A stretch of DNA of 35,028 nucleotides from an uncultured Bacteroidales bacterium (GCA_902799185.1 CADBZO010000021.1:1-35028), one strand, 5' to 3'. Numbered from the stretch's first letter, positions 1-7,889 are shown. Notes: generated from the letters alone by a model not told the origin. Numbers and translations: made by a program.

Positions 1-2385
1 GGGCTCCAGCCGGAGAAAGTATAGTAGTAATGCTCCTCGGAGTACTTGGAGGGGATGAGGCTCGTGGCAGGCGTCTCGCCGTACTGCACCGTCACCTGAT
101 CCAGCACCGTCACGCCGTCCTCGTAATAGAAGGTGACGGTGTAACTGTTGCGTACGCTATCATAGGTGGCAGTATAGGTGGCGTCGCCCTCCACCGGTAC
201 TATCTCCTTGTCCCAACCGGCAAACGTGTAGGTGTACTCCGCGGTGGTGGGGCGAGAAGGCTTCTCGCCGGTATAGACAGGTGACTCACCATAGGCCACG
301 GTGGTTTGGGCTAACGGCGAATTATCCGAATTGAGCCAATTTATCGTGTAGCTGTTCTTCGTTGCCGTGAAGGTAGCCGTGTATTCGGCGTTGCCGGTAA
401 CAGCCTCTACTTGCGGAGTCCAGCCCGCGAAGGTATAGGTCCATTCGGGTGTGTTCTCCTTAACTATATCCGCGTGCGCGGGCGTGGCTCCGTACTCAAG
501 CGTCTCACTCTCGATGACACTACCATCTTCGTTTTTCCAAGTAATGGTGTAGCTGTTCTTGGTGGTTGTATAAGTAGCGGTATATTCTGCATCACCAGTA
601 ACGGCTACAATAGTAGGTGTCCAACCAGCAAAGGTGTAGGTGTTCTCACTATCGGTAGGCTTGGTAGGCGTGGTCGGCTCAACAGGCATTGCTCCGTACT
701 CTACATTTGCGGAACTAATCGTAGTACCGTCTTCATCATTGAAGGTAATGGTGTAGCTATTCTTGGTAGCTGCATACGTAGCCGTATAAATCGCTGCCTC
801 TGTAACCGATGCTATTTCTTTATCCCAACCGTTGAACGCGTAGGTATATTCCGCCGTGCTTGCTTTGGTCGGATCTTCCGGAGCTACAGGAGTTACACCA
901 TATTCGAGTTCTTCACTCTTTAATATGGTACCATCCTCGTCCTTGAAGGTAATGAGGTATTTGTTCTTCGTAGCCGTGAAGGACGCAGTATAAGTGGCAT
1001 CGCCGGTTACTTCTGCAATAGTAGGTGTCCAACCTGCAAAAATATAGGTATATTCTGCCGTACTCTCCTTATATATATCCGCGTGCGCAGGCGTAGCTCC
1101 ATACTCCAGCGTTTCACTCGCTATTACACTGCCATCTTCATTTTTCCAAGTAATCGTGTAACTATTCTTTGTTGCCGTGAACGTAGCGGTATATTCTGCA
1201 TCACCAGTAACGGCTACAATAGTAGGTGTCCAGCCCGCAAAGGTATAGGTGTTCTCACTATCGGCAGGTTTGGTGGGTGCGGTTGGTTCAATAGGCATTG
1301 CGCCGTACACTACATTTGCGGAACTGATTACACTACCGTCTTCGTCTTTGAAGGTGATGGTATAACTATTCTTTATGCTATCAAAGATCGCCGTGTATTC
1401 GGCGTTGCCGGTAACTGCCTCTACTTGCGGAGTCCAGCCCGCAAAGGTATAGGTGTATTCGGGTGTGTTCTCCTTAGTTATATCCGCGTGCGCGGGCGTA
1501 GCACCGTATTCGAGCGTCTCGCTCGCTATGACGCTGCCGTCCTCGTTGAGCCAAGTGACGGTGTAGCTGTTGCGTACGCTGTCGTAAGTAGCTATGTATT
1601 CTGCATCACCCGTTACAGCTTCTACTTGCGGAGTCCAACCGGCGAAGGTATAACTCCACTCAGCCGTATTAGCTTTTGTCGGATCTGACGGTGCGGTAGG
1701 CATTGCACCATACTCTACTTCACTGCTTTGGAGAACCATACCGTCCTCATCCGCAAAGGTAATAGTGTAACTATTTTTGGTGGCATTGTAAGTCGCTGTA
1801 TAGGTAGCAGCCTCCTTTACGGGCACTACCTCTTTGTTCCAACCGGTGAAGGTATAGGTGTTTGCGCCATCGGCAGGCTTGGTGGGGGTAGTAGGAATGG
1901 TAGGCATTGCACCATACTCGTAGGTTTCGCTGCTCAGAACCGTACCGTCCTCATTCTGGAAGGTGATGAGGTAGGAGTTCTTGGTTTGGGTAAAGGTTGC
2001 TGTGTATTCTGCGTCGCTTGTTACGATACCTATGCCCGGCGTCCAGCCGGTGAAAGTATAGGTATATTCTGCTGTATTGGCTTTGGATGCATCCTCATGC
2101 GTCGGCATTGTGCCATACTCCGCAGTCGTTTGGTCAATCAGTGTACCATCTTCATTCTTCCAAGTAATGGTGTAAGTCTTCTTGACAGCAGTGAAGGTAG
2201 CCGTATAGGTGATATTAGCAGTCACCGGAGCCAATGCAGGTGTCCAACCGGAGAAGGTATAGGTATTCTCCGTATCGGCAGGCTTGGTAGGTGTAGAGCC
2301 GGAATATACAGGCGTTTCGCCCTCTTGGGCTGTTGTATTTGCCAATACTTGACCATCATAATTGACAAAACGCACCGTATAGAAA
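1..2385 (-). repeat. Twelve tandem InlB-B / Listeria-Bacteroides modules
   Basis: The GWTP/GWDK/GWSP core recurs about every 200 bp (near 2250, 2045, 1847, 1640, 1436, 1238, 1033, 829, 630, 424, 222 and 12). Each 66-69-aa unit reads: KNSYTITWKNEDG, a short strand, YGATP or YGAMP, a proline/lysine linker, Y.YTFAGW, then VTGDAEYTATF. The last copy is cut by the window edge. Neighbouring copies are very similar at DNA level, for example around 421-640 and 1230-1450, which suggests recent expansion or recombination. Confidence 0.85.
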
Positions 2386-5300
2386 TGCGGGTCGCAATCA
2401 TAGAAATAGTGATTGTCAGTAAAGGAAATTACGATACCATAGGTATTCCATGAACCGGTTATTTCCCGGCGCAGGGTGGCTTGCGCATTATCGTATATCT
2501 TTTCGTTGCGTCGTGTGAACTGCCATTGTTCATTTCGCCAGCGGTATTCGTTATTTTTAACCACCTCGCTTCCTCTGTATTCGTGTACGTACCATTGGCT
2601 GTTTTGCCAATTCCCATCCGAATACCCCTGAACAAGTTGCTCTATTTCATGATTGGCAGCATCATATGTATAAAGATACCGGAATAGGCCCACCCATTGA
2701 TTGTTTTGCCATCTGTACATGACTTGCAGTGCATATTGGCCGTTAGGGGCGTATTCATAATCATATTTCGAACTACCCTTCCAAGAGTCGGTCGAACTAT
2801 TCCAATCACCATAATACGTATAGGATGTTTGTTGTCCAAAATCATTGTATTCATATTCATATAGATAATGCCCTACCCATTTGCCATTATTCCAATCCAT
2901 ACGGCAGTTTTTCACCTCACGATCCGCCTCGTCATACGTATGTTCAATCTTGTACGTAGGCACCCAATCATTGTTCGCCCACGAATTATAATGTGCTTCA
3001 AATAGTTTCTTGCCGGTCGCAGAATAAGCAGCCGTGTCTTTTCGAACGCCTTTCCATATTGAGTCCGCTCCACATCGCCATTGCGCATTGAGAAGCTGTT
3101 TTCCATCATCTACAATGATATCTGTACGGATTATAGAGATCATTTCCCATGCATTGTTCTGCCATTTGGAAGTATGAGTCATGATATTTGTACCGCTTGC
3201 ATTGAACGTATTAACTATGCGACTATACCTGTTCCAATCATTGTTGCTATATGTATAGGCAGTAGTCGTGTCATTTTTGTTATCAGCATTGAAATGGTAA
3301 TCCGTGCGTTTGACGCCTACCCATGCATTGTTCAACCAAGAATAATACACCTCTTGTGTCTTATTAGCTCCCGAGTAAACCGTAGTTGTACACGTTCTGT
3401 TTACCCAATCCGTTGCTCCATTAGGCCAGTTCTGATTAATCTTCTCAATCTCTTTCCCGTTTTCTTTGGTTGTCAATGTGCGCGTGCCGGTCCCCACCCA
3501 TGCGTTATCAACCCAATTATAGGAACATTTCTCATTAGGGGTATCAACCGTATTATTGACGCTCCATGTTTTATAGACAAACGCATTACTGCCGGCATCC
3601 CATACGGAAGTCATCGTACTCGTTTTTGTTGAGCCGCTGAAGGTATATTCTTCCTTTTTTGTACCTTTCCATACATTATTCGTTAAAGAGTAGTTCTCTA
3701 CCAATATTGTATTTCCCTGTGCATCATAGTTGGTGATTTCTCGCAAATTAACTACCCAATCACCATCTGACCAATTGTATTTCTCGTGAAGGGTCTGTTT
3801 GTTGGCAGCATTGAACGCCCAGATTTCTTTGGACGCACCTACCCAATCGGAACCTGCCCAAGAATACGTGACAAAGGAGATCTTCAGGCTGCCGGAATAG
3901 GTATATTCCTCTTTTTTGGTTCCGGTCTTGGTGCCGTTTGTCCAAGCGTAATTCTCTATCTTGGTGATGTTCGCGCCGGAGTAGGCGGTGTTCTCCTGAA
4001 GGGTGATAGACCAGTCGGTTGCGCCCCATGCGTAGGTCTCATGGAGGGTCTGCTTGCCGGAGGTATAAGCCCAGATTTCCTTGGACGCACCTACCCAATC
4101 AGTACCCGCCCACGAATAGCTGATAAAGGACGTCTTCTGGCTGCCGGAATAGGTGTATTCCTCTTTCTTCGTACCGGTAGCTACGCCGTTGGAATAGCTG
4201 TAGTTCTCTACGCGGATGAGGTTAGCGCTGCTATACTCATTCTCCTCGCGGAGGGTCTTTGACCAATCGTCATTTACCCATGCGGATTTCTCATGAAGCG
4301 TCAGTTTGCCACTGGTGAAAGCCCAGGTCTCCTTGGTGGCATTCACCCATGCGCCGTTCGACCATGCATAGGTTACGAACTCCGTCTTCTTACCGGACGC
4401 ATAGGCCGTTGTCTCTTTCTTGGTACCTGTTGCTACGCCGTCCGCATAAGTATAATTCTCCACGCGGATGAGGTTCGCACCATCATACTCGTTCTCCTCG
4501 CGCAGGGTCTTGGACCAGTTGTTACCATCACCGATGAACTGCTCATGAAGCGTCTGTTTGCCACTGGAGAAAGCCCAAGTCTCTTTGGAGGAGCCTACCC
4601 AAGCGCCGTTGGAGATAGTATAGGTGGCATACATGGTCTGTGTGCCGTTTCCGTCAAACGCCCACTCTTTCTTGGTGCCGGCTGTCCATTTGCCGTTGGC
4701 ATAAGCGGTATAGAGCGTCTCCAAGGTCTGGAGGTCGTCAGTCCACGACTGCTCACGGCCTTTGACGGGCTGCAACTCGTTGGTGGAAGTATTGCGGCGG
4801 TACTCGAAATAGGAAATCTCGCGGAGGGAAGCGTCGTAATCGTAGGTGAAGCGCTGGTCTGCCACCCATGCACCGTTGAGCCAGACGGAGGAGGTGCTGG
4901 AGGTCATCTTCTTCTCTCCGGCGAACGTCTTATAGACATACTCGTATTTCTCCGTACCCTTCCAGTCGTTGGCAGCGCCGTCCCAGATATAGACGGCGGT
5001 CATGGTCTGTGTGCCGGCGGCATCGAAGGCATATTCGTTCTTGCTCTTGCCGGTCATTGTGCCGTCGGGGCTGTAAGACCAAACGGTGGTACTGATCACA
5101 TTGCCTTTGGCGTCGTACTCGTAGTAGGTGCCTTCGGTGAGTACGGAGTCGATATTGAAGGTCTGAACAGCCTCTACTCTTGTACAAGACGCAGCCGCAG
5201 CCGCAGCACGCTTGGGCGCGCGCAAGGGAGCGGGGATGACGGGCTCTACATACCATTCCGGATCGGTATTGTCTATGGTATCTGCCGCAAGGGTAGCCGT

Positions 5301-5480
5301 AACGAGTGTATCCAGAGCAAGCTCCGTCTCCTGCGCCTGCGCGCAGGCAGGGACAGTCGGGAGCAAACCTGCCACGAGAAGAAGGGCCGCAAAGAAAAAC
5401 TGCGGAACGCACGCATAGAGATGCGCAAACAGGCGGCACTCACGTAAAGTGAGCACCGCCTGCTGCGTTGCTAATTCCAA
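1..5480 (-). CDS. Giant secreted repeat protein (3' end outside window)
   Basis: The minus frame was read through several sections and spot-checked elsewhere, and I found no stop from 5480 to the window edge, giving over 1,820 residues. The N-terminus has a hydrophobic stretch (FFFAALLLVAG) and an Ala-Cys-Ala-Gln-Ala cleavage-like site, so the protein is probably exported. An Ala/Arg linker follows, then about thirty aromatic repeats of 28 residues (pattern Y.YxxG..T...Y.W.N..W.G..K), then twelve copies of a 66-69-residue Listeria/Bacteroides-type (InlB B-repeat) module with the signature YTFAGWTP. Such modules form elongated beta-rich stalks on surface proteins. The function is unknown; adhesion is an inference. 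The start is uncertain. TTG at 5480 follows AGGAGGTGAT by 0-4 nt, GTG at 5456 is an alternative, and an ATG at 5416 would give a cleaner signal peptide but is out of frame by one base. Any C-terminal sorting domain is not visible. Confidence 0.85.
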   Translation of the reverse strand, partial: MELATQQAVLTLRECRLFAHLYACVPQFFFAALLLVAGLLPTVPACAQAQETELALDTLVTATLAADTIDNTDPEWYVEPVIPAPLRAPKRAAAAAASCTRVEAVQTFNIDSVLTEGTYYEYDAKGNVISTTVWSYSPDGTMTGKSKNEYAFDAAGTQTMTAVYIWDGAANDWKGTEKYEYVYKTFAGEKKMTSSTSSVWLNGAWVADQRFTYDYDASLREISYFEYRRNTSTNELQPVKGREQSWTDDLQTLETLYTAYANGKWTAGTKKEWAFDGNGTQTMYATYTISNGAWVGSSKETWAFSSGKQTLHEQFIGDGNNWSKTLREENEYDGANLIRVENYTYADGVATGTKKETTAYASGKKTEFVTYAWSNGAWVNATKETWAFTSGKLTLHEKSAWVNDDWSKTLREENEYSSANLIRVENYSYSNGVATGTKKEEYTYSGSQKTSFISYSWAGTDWVGASKEIWAYTSGKQTLHETYAWGATDWSITLQENTAYSGANITKIENYAWTNGTKTGTKKEEYTYSGSLKISFVTYSWAGSDWVGASKEIWAFNAANKQTLHEKYNWSDGDWVVNLREITNYDAQGNTILVENYSLTNNVWKGTKKEEYTFSGSTKTSTMTSVWDAGSNAFVYKTWSVNNTVDTPNEKCSYNWVDNAWVGTGTRTLTTKENGKEIEKINQNWPNGATDWVNRTCTTTVYSGANKTQEVYYSWLNNAWVGVKRTDYHFNADNKNDTTTAYTYSNNDWNRYSRIVNTFNASGTNIMTHTSKWQNNAWEMISIIRTDIIVDDGKQLLNAQWRCGADSIWKGVRKDTAAYSATGKKLFEAHYNSWANNDWVPTYKIEHTYDEADREVKNCRMDWNNGKWVGHYLYEYEYNDFGQQTSYTYYGDWNSSTDSWKGSSKYDYEYAPNGQYALQVMYRWQNNQWVGLFRYLYTYDAANHEIEQLVQGYSDGNWQNSQWYVHEYRGSEVVKNNEYRWRNEQWQFTRRNEKIYDNAQATLRREITGSWNTYGIVISFTDNHYFYDCDPHFYTVRFVNYDGQVLANTTAQEGETPVYSGSTPTKPADTENTYTFSGWTPALAPVTANITYTATFTAVKKTYTITWKNEDGTLIDQTTAEYGTMPTHEDASKANTAEYTYTFTGWTPGIGIVTSDAEYTATFTQTKNSYLITFQNEDGTVLSSETYEYGAMPTIPTTPTKPADGANTYTFTGWNKEVVPVKEAATYTATYNATKNSYTITFADEDGMVLQSSEVEYGAMPTAPSDPTKANTAEWSYTFAGWTPQVEAVTGDAEYIATYDSVRNSYTVTWLNEDGSVIASETLEYGATPAHADITKENTPEYTYTFAGWTPQVEAVTGNAEYTAIFDSIKNSYTITFKDEDGSVISSANVVYGAMPIEPTAPTKPADSENTYTFAGWTPTIVAVTGDAEYTATFTATKNSYTITWKNEDGSVIASETLEYGATPAHADIYKESTAEYTYIFAGWTPTIAEVTGDATYTASFTATKNKYLITFKDEDGTILKSEELEYGVTPVAPEDPTKASTAEYTYAFNGWDKEIASVTEAAIYTATYAATKNSYTITFNDEDGTTISSANVEYGAMPVEPTTPTKPTDSENTYTFAGWTPTIVAVTGDAEYTATYTTTKNSYTITWKNEDGSVIESETLEYGATPAHADIVKENTPEWTYTFAGWTPQVEAVTGNAEYTATFTATKNSYTINWLNSDNSPLAQTTVAYGESPVYTGEKPSRPTTAEYTYTFAGWDKEIVPVEGDATYTATYDSVRNSYTVTFYYEDGVTVLDQVTVQYGETPATSLIPSKYSEEHYYYTFSGWS
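2430..5130 (-). repeat. About thirty aromatic 28-aa repeats
   Basis: The coding strand alternates strands rich in Tyr and Trp with N/D-G turns, with a basic period near 28 residues (84 bp). Between about 3760 and 4620 three units form a higher-order 252-bp repeat: the segment encoding GTKKEEYTYSGS recurs at about 3889 and 4141, with a diverged form at about 4393. The pattern resembles YD/RHS-like beta strands but lacks the strict YDxxGN spacing, so no named family is assigned. Confidence 0.75.
5432..5460 (-). promoter_or_regulatory. Strong RNA hairpin at the start of the repeat-protein gene
   Basis: On the minus strand GGCGGTGCTCAC, loop TTTAC, GTGAGTGCCGCC forms a 12-bp stem with no mismatch if two adjacent G-U pairs are allowed. 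It lies about 18 nt after an extended Shine-Dalgarno-like AGGAGGTGAT (5490-5481), a motif that Bacteroidota seldom use. It sits inside the N-terminal codons if translation begins at TTG 5480, or in the 5' leader if it begins further on. Translation control or transcript protection is possible. Confidence 0.5.
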
Positions 5481-5568
5481 ATCACCTCCTAATACGACAT
5501 TTTCGTAATGGGGGGGGTAATTTTGAACATCAGATTTTTCATCTCTGCATTTTACTCAAAATCGCTTG

Positions 5569-5600
5569 CAAAATTACGCATAATTTTTCATATGACCAAA
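5569..5600 (-). promoter_or_regulatory. Bacteroidota promoter for the repeat-protein gene
   Basis: On the minus strand TTTG (5600-5597), 20 nt, then TAATTTTG (5576-5569) matches the Bacteroidota primary sigma consensus (-33 TTTG, -7 TAnnTTTG). The expected start lies near 5562, leaving an 80-nt leader that includes a run of eight C (5510-5517). Confidence 0.75.
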
Positions 5601-5783
5601 TTTTTTACCAAAAATCTATCGCTAAAGAGCATTTTTTATTCAAAATGTACAAAAAACACCGTCTTCCCATCGAAAGATGACAAGTGGTCAATTCGCATAG
5701 GAATGGAGTCCGCCGAGGAGATAAGAAACGCCGAAATTCCCAAAACAGGCAATCCCCAAAAATAGTGAAATTAGCCCGCACTA

Positions 5784-5814
5784 TTGCTCATGTCGCATTT
5801 TTTTTGTAATTTTG
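5784..5814 (+). promoter_or_regulatory. Bacteroidota promoter for the hemerythrin-LuxR gene
   Basis: TTG (5784-5786), 20 nt, then TAATTTTG (5807-5814) fits the -33/-7 consensus. Transcription would start near 5821, 18 nt before the chosen ATG. This supports the ATG at 5839 over the TTG at 5812, which lies inside the -7 box. The 5481-5838 intergenic stretch otherwise holds only AT-rich sequence with the two divergent promoters. Confidence 0.6.
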
Positions 5815-5838
5815 CAGCAAATTTGCAAAATTACGTAT

Positions 5839-6711
5839 ATGTACAAGTCCACAGACAAGATTTGCGACCTGATGTCGCATGAGGAAGACGCCATCCAAAT
5901 CATCAGCCGTTTCGGTTTGGAGATGGGCGTAGGCGAAAAGACGATAGGCGAAGTATGTGAGGTACATGGCGTTCACACCCCGACATTCCTTGCCGTTGTC
6001 AATTACAAGGTTTTTCATCATAGCGTATTGCCGGAAGAGATAGATATCCCTACCCTCCAACGTTATCTGCGTAACGCGCACACGTACTTCTTAGATTTCC
6101 GCCTTCCACGGCTACGCAGGGAGTTGATAGAAGCAATCATCCCCGCCGACCCAATGACTAAAATCCCCGGACTGATATTACGATGCTACGACGAGTTCGC
6201 AGATGAAATCCGTACCCATATAGAGCACGAGAACGAAGGTCTGTTTGACGAGCACGAACACGACGACCAGCGTATAACCGACAAGTTGACAGAGATCAAG
6301 AACCTGATTATCAAGTACTATCCCACCAATCCGACTTTCACGGAAGGGACCGTGACATACACGCTGATAAGCGTAATGAGCGATCTATGGCATACAGAGC
6401 AGGATTTTGCAGACCATTGCGCCATAGAGGACAACATACTGCGTCCGGCTCTGACGAAAGTACAGCCCCCCGCACACCGCCGTCATCAGATGCCGAAAAC
6501 AGAAGAACTGTCAGAACGCGAGCGCGATGTGCTCATCCAAGTGGTGCGCGGGCTGAGCAACAAAGAGATAGCCGATGTCCTGTGTATCTCCACCCACACG
6601 GTCATCTCCCACCGCAAAAACATCGCCCGCAAACTTAATATCCATTCCACAGCCGGTCTGACCATCTACGCGATAGTCAACAAATTAGTAGATTTGAACA
6701 GCTTGGAGTAA
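5839..6711 (+). CDS. ScdA/hemerythrin-like domain fused to LuxR-type HTH regulator
   Basis: This 290-aa cytoplasmic protein has three parts. Residues 6-55 resemble the ScdA N-terminal domain (ICDLMSHEEDAIQIISRFGL, then IGEVCEVHGV). Residues about 75-205 look like a hemerythrin HHE bundle with candidate iron ligands H81, H127, H130/E133, H185, H193 and E197 (THIEHENEGLF, DHCAIEDNIL). Residues 223-285 are a LuxR/FixJ-type HTH (LSERERDVLIQVVRGLSNKE). Hemerythrin/ScdA (RIC) proteins bind di-iron centres and respond to NO, O2 or iron-sulfur damage, so a redox- or NO-sensing transcription regulator is the likely role; this is inferred from the fusion. It stands alone, with its own promoter and a terminator directly behind it. 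The targets are unknown. Confidence 0.85.
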   Translation: MYKSTDKICDLMSHEEDAIQIISRFGLEMGVGEKTIGEVCEVHGVHTPTFLAVVNYKVFHHSVLPEEIDIPTLQRYLRNAHTYFLDFRLPRLRRELIEAIIPADPMTKIPGLILRCYDEFADEIRTHIEHENEGLFDEHEHDDQRITDKLTEIKNLIIKYYPTNPTFTEGTVTYTLISVMSDLWHTEQDFADHCAIEDNILRPALTKVQPPAHRRHQMPKTEELSERERDVLIQVVRGLSNKEIADVLCISTHTVISHRKNIARKLNIHSTAGLTIYAIVNKLVDLNSLE

Positions 6712-6716
6712 TCCGG

Positions 6717-6926
6717 TTAGGCCGTCCTTCGGGGCGGTCTTTTTTGTTGCCTCTCCGCGCGCTCCGTCCGTCGGCTATATATGCCCGTCTTTTGAAAAAG
6801 CTGTGAGCGGAGCGTAATAATCGACATAGCAAAGCGGCGAAGAACCCAACAAGCCGTGCGCACGAAGGCGCACCCGAAGATGCACATTGCTGTAGCGAGG
6901 ATCAGTTGCAGAAGAGACTTTTTCAT
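6717..6926 (-). CDS. Possible small membrane/lipoprotein-like ORF
   Basis: This 69-codon ORF starts with ATG and a plausible export signal (MKKSLLQLILATAMCIFGC), 37 nt after the stop of the 103-aa gene on the same strand. No family is recognised. Its last 25 codons are simply the antisense of the dispersed terminator repeat and are Arg-rich (RRTERAERQQ), which argues against a conserved C-terminus. It may be a real short gene truncated by the repeat, or chance. Confidence 0.3.
   Translation of the reverse strand: MKKSLLQLILATAMCIFGCAFVRTACWVLRRFAMSIITLRSQLFQKTGIYSRRTERAERQQKRPPRRTA
6720..6745 (+). terminator. Intrinsic terminator after the hemerythrin-LuxR gene
   Basis: GGCCGTCC, loop TTCG, GGGCGGTC forms an 8-bp stem (two G-U pairs) followed by six T, starting 8 nt past the stop codon. 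Confidence 0.85.
6720..6793 (+). repeat. Dispersed terminator-plus-tail repeat, copy 1
   Basis: The terminator and about 48 bp behind it (GTTGCCTCTCCGCGCGCTCC, then GTCCGTCGGC, then a TA-rich step and GCCCGTCTTT) recur almost identically in inverted orientation at 30525-30595, downstream of the tRNA synthetase gene. The copies differ by about three substitutions in the hairpin and one TA dinucleotide. Confidence 0.85.
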
Positions 6927-6963
6927 TGTACCGGACTTTTAATCAGCCATATATTGCTGATGC

Positions 6964-7275
6964 TTAATCTCCGAGTTTGGCATACTCCATTGCAAAGACG
7001 TAACCGCTGAAGTCGCTGTACTTCTTCTGGTTCTTGAAGGCAGTGAGGTACGCTGCTTTCTGTTCTGGATCAGCGAGGGCGGTCTTGGCGTTGGCTCTGG
7101 CGGTGGCGAACTTGGTGCGCTGCGCCAGTTGGGATGCCGTGGGTTCTTTGGTGGAGGGGTTACAGATCTTGCCGGAGAACACTTTGCCGTTCTTGCGGAA
7201 GAAATACATGTCGGAGTGACCACAGATTTTGCCACTCATGGACTCAATAAGTCCCATTGGCTTTACTTGACTCAT
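6964..7275 (-). CDS. Conserved small Bacteroidales protein, function unknown
   Basis: This 103-aa soluble protein has no signal peptide. It begins MSQVKPMGLIESMSGKICGH and contains SDMYFFRKNGKVFSGKICNP followed by an Ala/Lys-rich helical half (QLAQRTKFATARANAKTALA). Similar small proteins occur in Bacteroidales with the core IESMSGK..; I know no function. It has a good promoter (TATCTTTG at 7333-7326) with an array of decamer repeats over the -33 region, so it is probably regulated. The small HTH gene upstream on the same strand is an obvious candidate regulator, by position only. Confidence 0.7.
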   Translation of the reverse strand: MSQVKPMGLIESMSGKICGHSDMYFFRKNGKVFSGKICNPSTKEPTASQLAQRTKFATARANAKTALADPEQKAAYLTAFKNQKKYSDFSGYVFAMEYAKLGD

Positions 7276-7325
7276 AATAATGTAGTTGTTTGATGTTAAT
7301 AAATGGGGTATTTTGAAATCGAGTG

Positions 7326-7333
7326 CAAAGATA
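7326..7333 (-). promoter_or_regulatory. -7 element for the 103-aa gene
   Basis: TATCTTTG on the minus strand fits TAnnTTTG; the predicted start is near 7319, about 44 nt before the ATG. No TTTG is seen at -33. That position is occupied by a GTGGGAC repeat, which suggests the promoter needs or is blocked by a DNA-binding protein. Confidence 0.6.
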
Positions 7334-7350
7334 CGATACGGGGGAATTGC

Positions 7351-7410
7351 AGTGTCCCACTGCGTCCCACTAAGTCCCGATTATACACAATAAGTCCCAC
7401 TCCGTCCCCC
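7351..7410 (-). promoter_or_regulatory. Helically phased decamer repeats (putative operator)
   Basis: The heptamer GTGGGAC, or a near match, occurs on the minus strand at plus-strand positions 7354, 7364, 7374, 7394 and 7404, always in register with a 10-bp period and with one unit (7384) replaced by an AT-rich decamer. A 10-bp spacing places all copies on one DNA face. The array covers the -33 region of the 103-aa gene and ends before the stop of the HTH gene. Confidence 0.6.
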
Positions 7411-7446
7411 CAATAGGTGGCGCGCGTATATATATCGACATAGGTA

Positions 7447-7644
7447 TCATTCTATATCAATCTCAAATGATTGGCAGATATATTTGACAGCAGCAGGCGG
7501 AAGGGCTTTGGCTTTAGGTACAACACCCAAAGTACGCAGTTTGCGCCGGTGCATAGGATCTTGAAGCCAACGATAAAGCGTCCGGCGGTTAATACCTGCA
7601 TGTTCTGCCAACTCCGAATAGGACATAGCTTTGTATTTTGGCAT
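7447..7644 (-). CDS. Small helix-turn-helix DNA-binding protein
   Basis: This 65-aa protein is mostly one HTH: YSELAEHAGINRRTLYRWLQ (about residues 9-28) is a typical helix-turn-recognition-helix with an NRRTLYRW recognition segment, and a short basic tail follows. It has no sensor or oligomerisation domain. It is a regulator or a nucleoid or mobile-element accessory protein. Three palindromic repeats lie immediately upstream, the nearest ending 17 bp before the ATG, so they occupy its leader or promoter. The decamer array lies downstream, before the next gene. Confidence 0.65.
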   Translation of the reverse strand: MPKYKAMSYSELAEHAGINRRTLYRWLQDPMHRRKLRTLGVVPKAKALPPAAVKYICQSFEIDIE

Positions 7645-7661
7645 AATGGTTGTTTTTTTGT

Positions 7662-7774
7662 GTCGTCAACTAGACGGCGTAATTCGAAGAAGAATAATTA
7701 CCGTCAACTAGACGGCGTAATACGAAGAAGAATAATTAGATACCGTCAACTAGACGGCGTAATACGAAGAAGAG
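7662..7774 (+). repeat. REP-like palindromic repeats, cluster A (3 copies)
   Basis: Copies begin at 7662, about 7700 and about 7742. Each has a palindromic head CCGTC-AACTA-GACGG (the first has GTCGTC against GACGGC) followed by GTAATACGAAGAAGA. They belong to the same family and orientation as clusters B and C around the transposase gene 21 kb away, but are packed at 38-42 bp rather than about 55 bp. The rest of 7775-7820 shows nothing recognisable. Confidence 0.9.
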
Positions 7775-7820
7775 ACGCAACGGAGGAGGACGGGGATGGA
7801 ATGGAGAGAAAAGGCACATA

Positions 7821-7852
7821 AAAGAAAACCCGCTACACTCACGTGCAACGGG
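7821..7852 (-). terminator. Terminator of the utilisation locus
   Basis: On the minus strand CCCGTTGCAC, loop GTGA, GTGTAGCGGG forms a 10-bp stem with two G-U pairs, followed by TTTTCTTT. It lies about 38 bp after the stop of the esterase gene, the last gene of the locus. A second weak ATACC/GGTAT hairpin lies between the two. Confidence 0.8.
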
Positions 7853-7889
7853 GTCAAACTAATACCATGAAAAAACGGTATGGCTTAGG

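Noticed and set aside
411-2453. Plus-strand frames of 170-241 codons over the B-repeats
   Set aside because: They are periodic shadows of the minus-strand InlB-type modules.
4930-5439. Minus-strand Cys/Arg-rich frame starting at GTG 5439
   Set aside because: It is offset from the frame that carries the signal-like stretch and continues into the repeats; its residues have no repeat logic.
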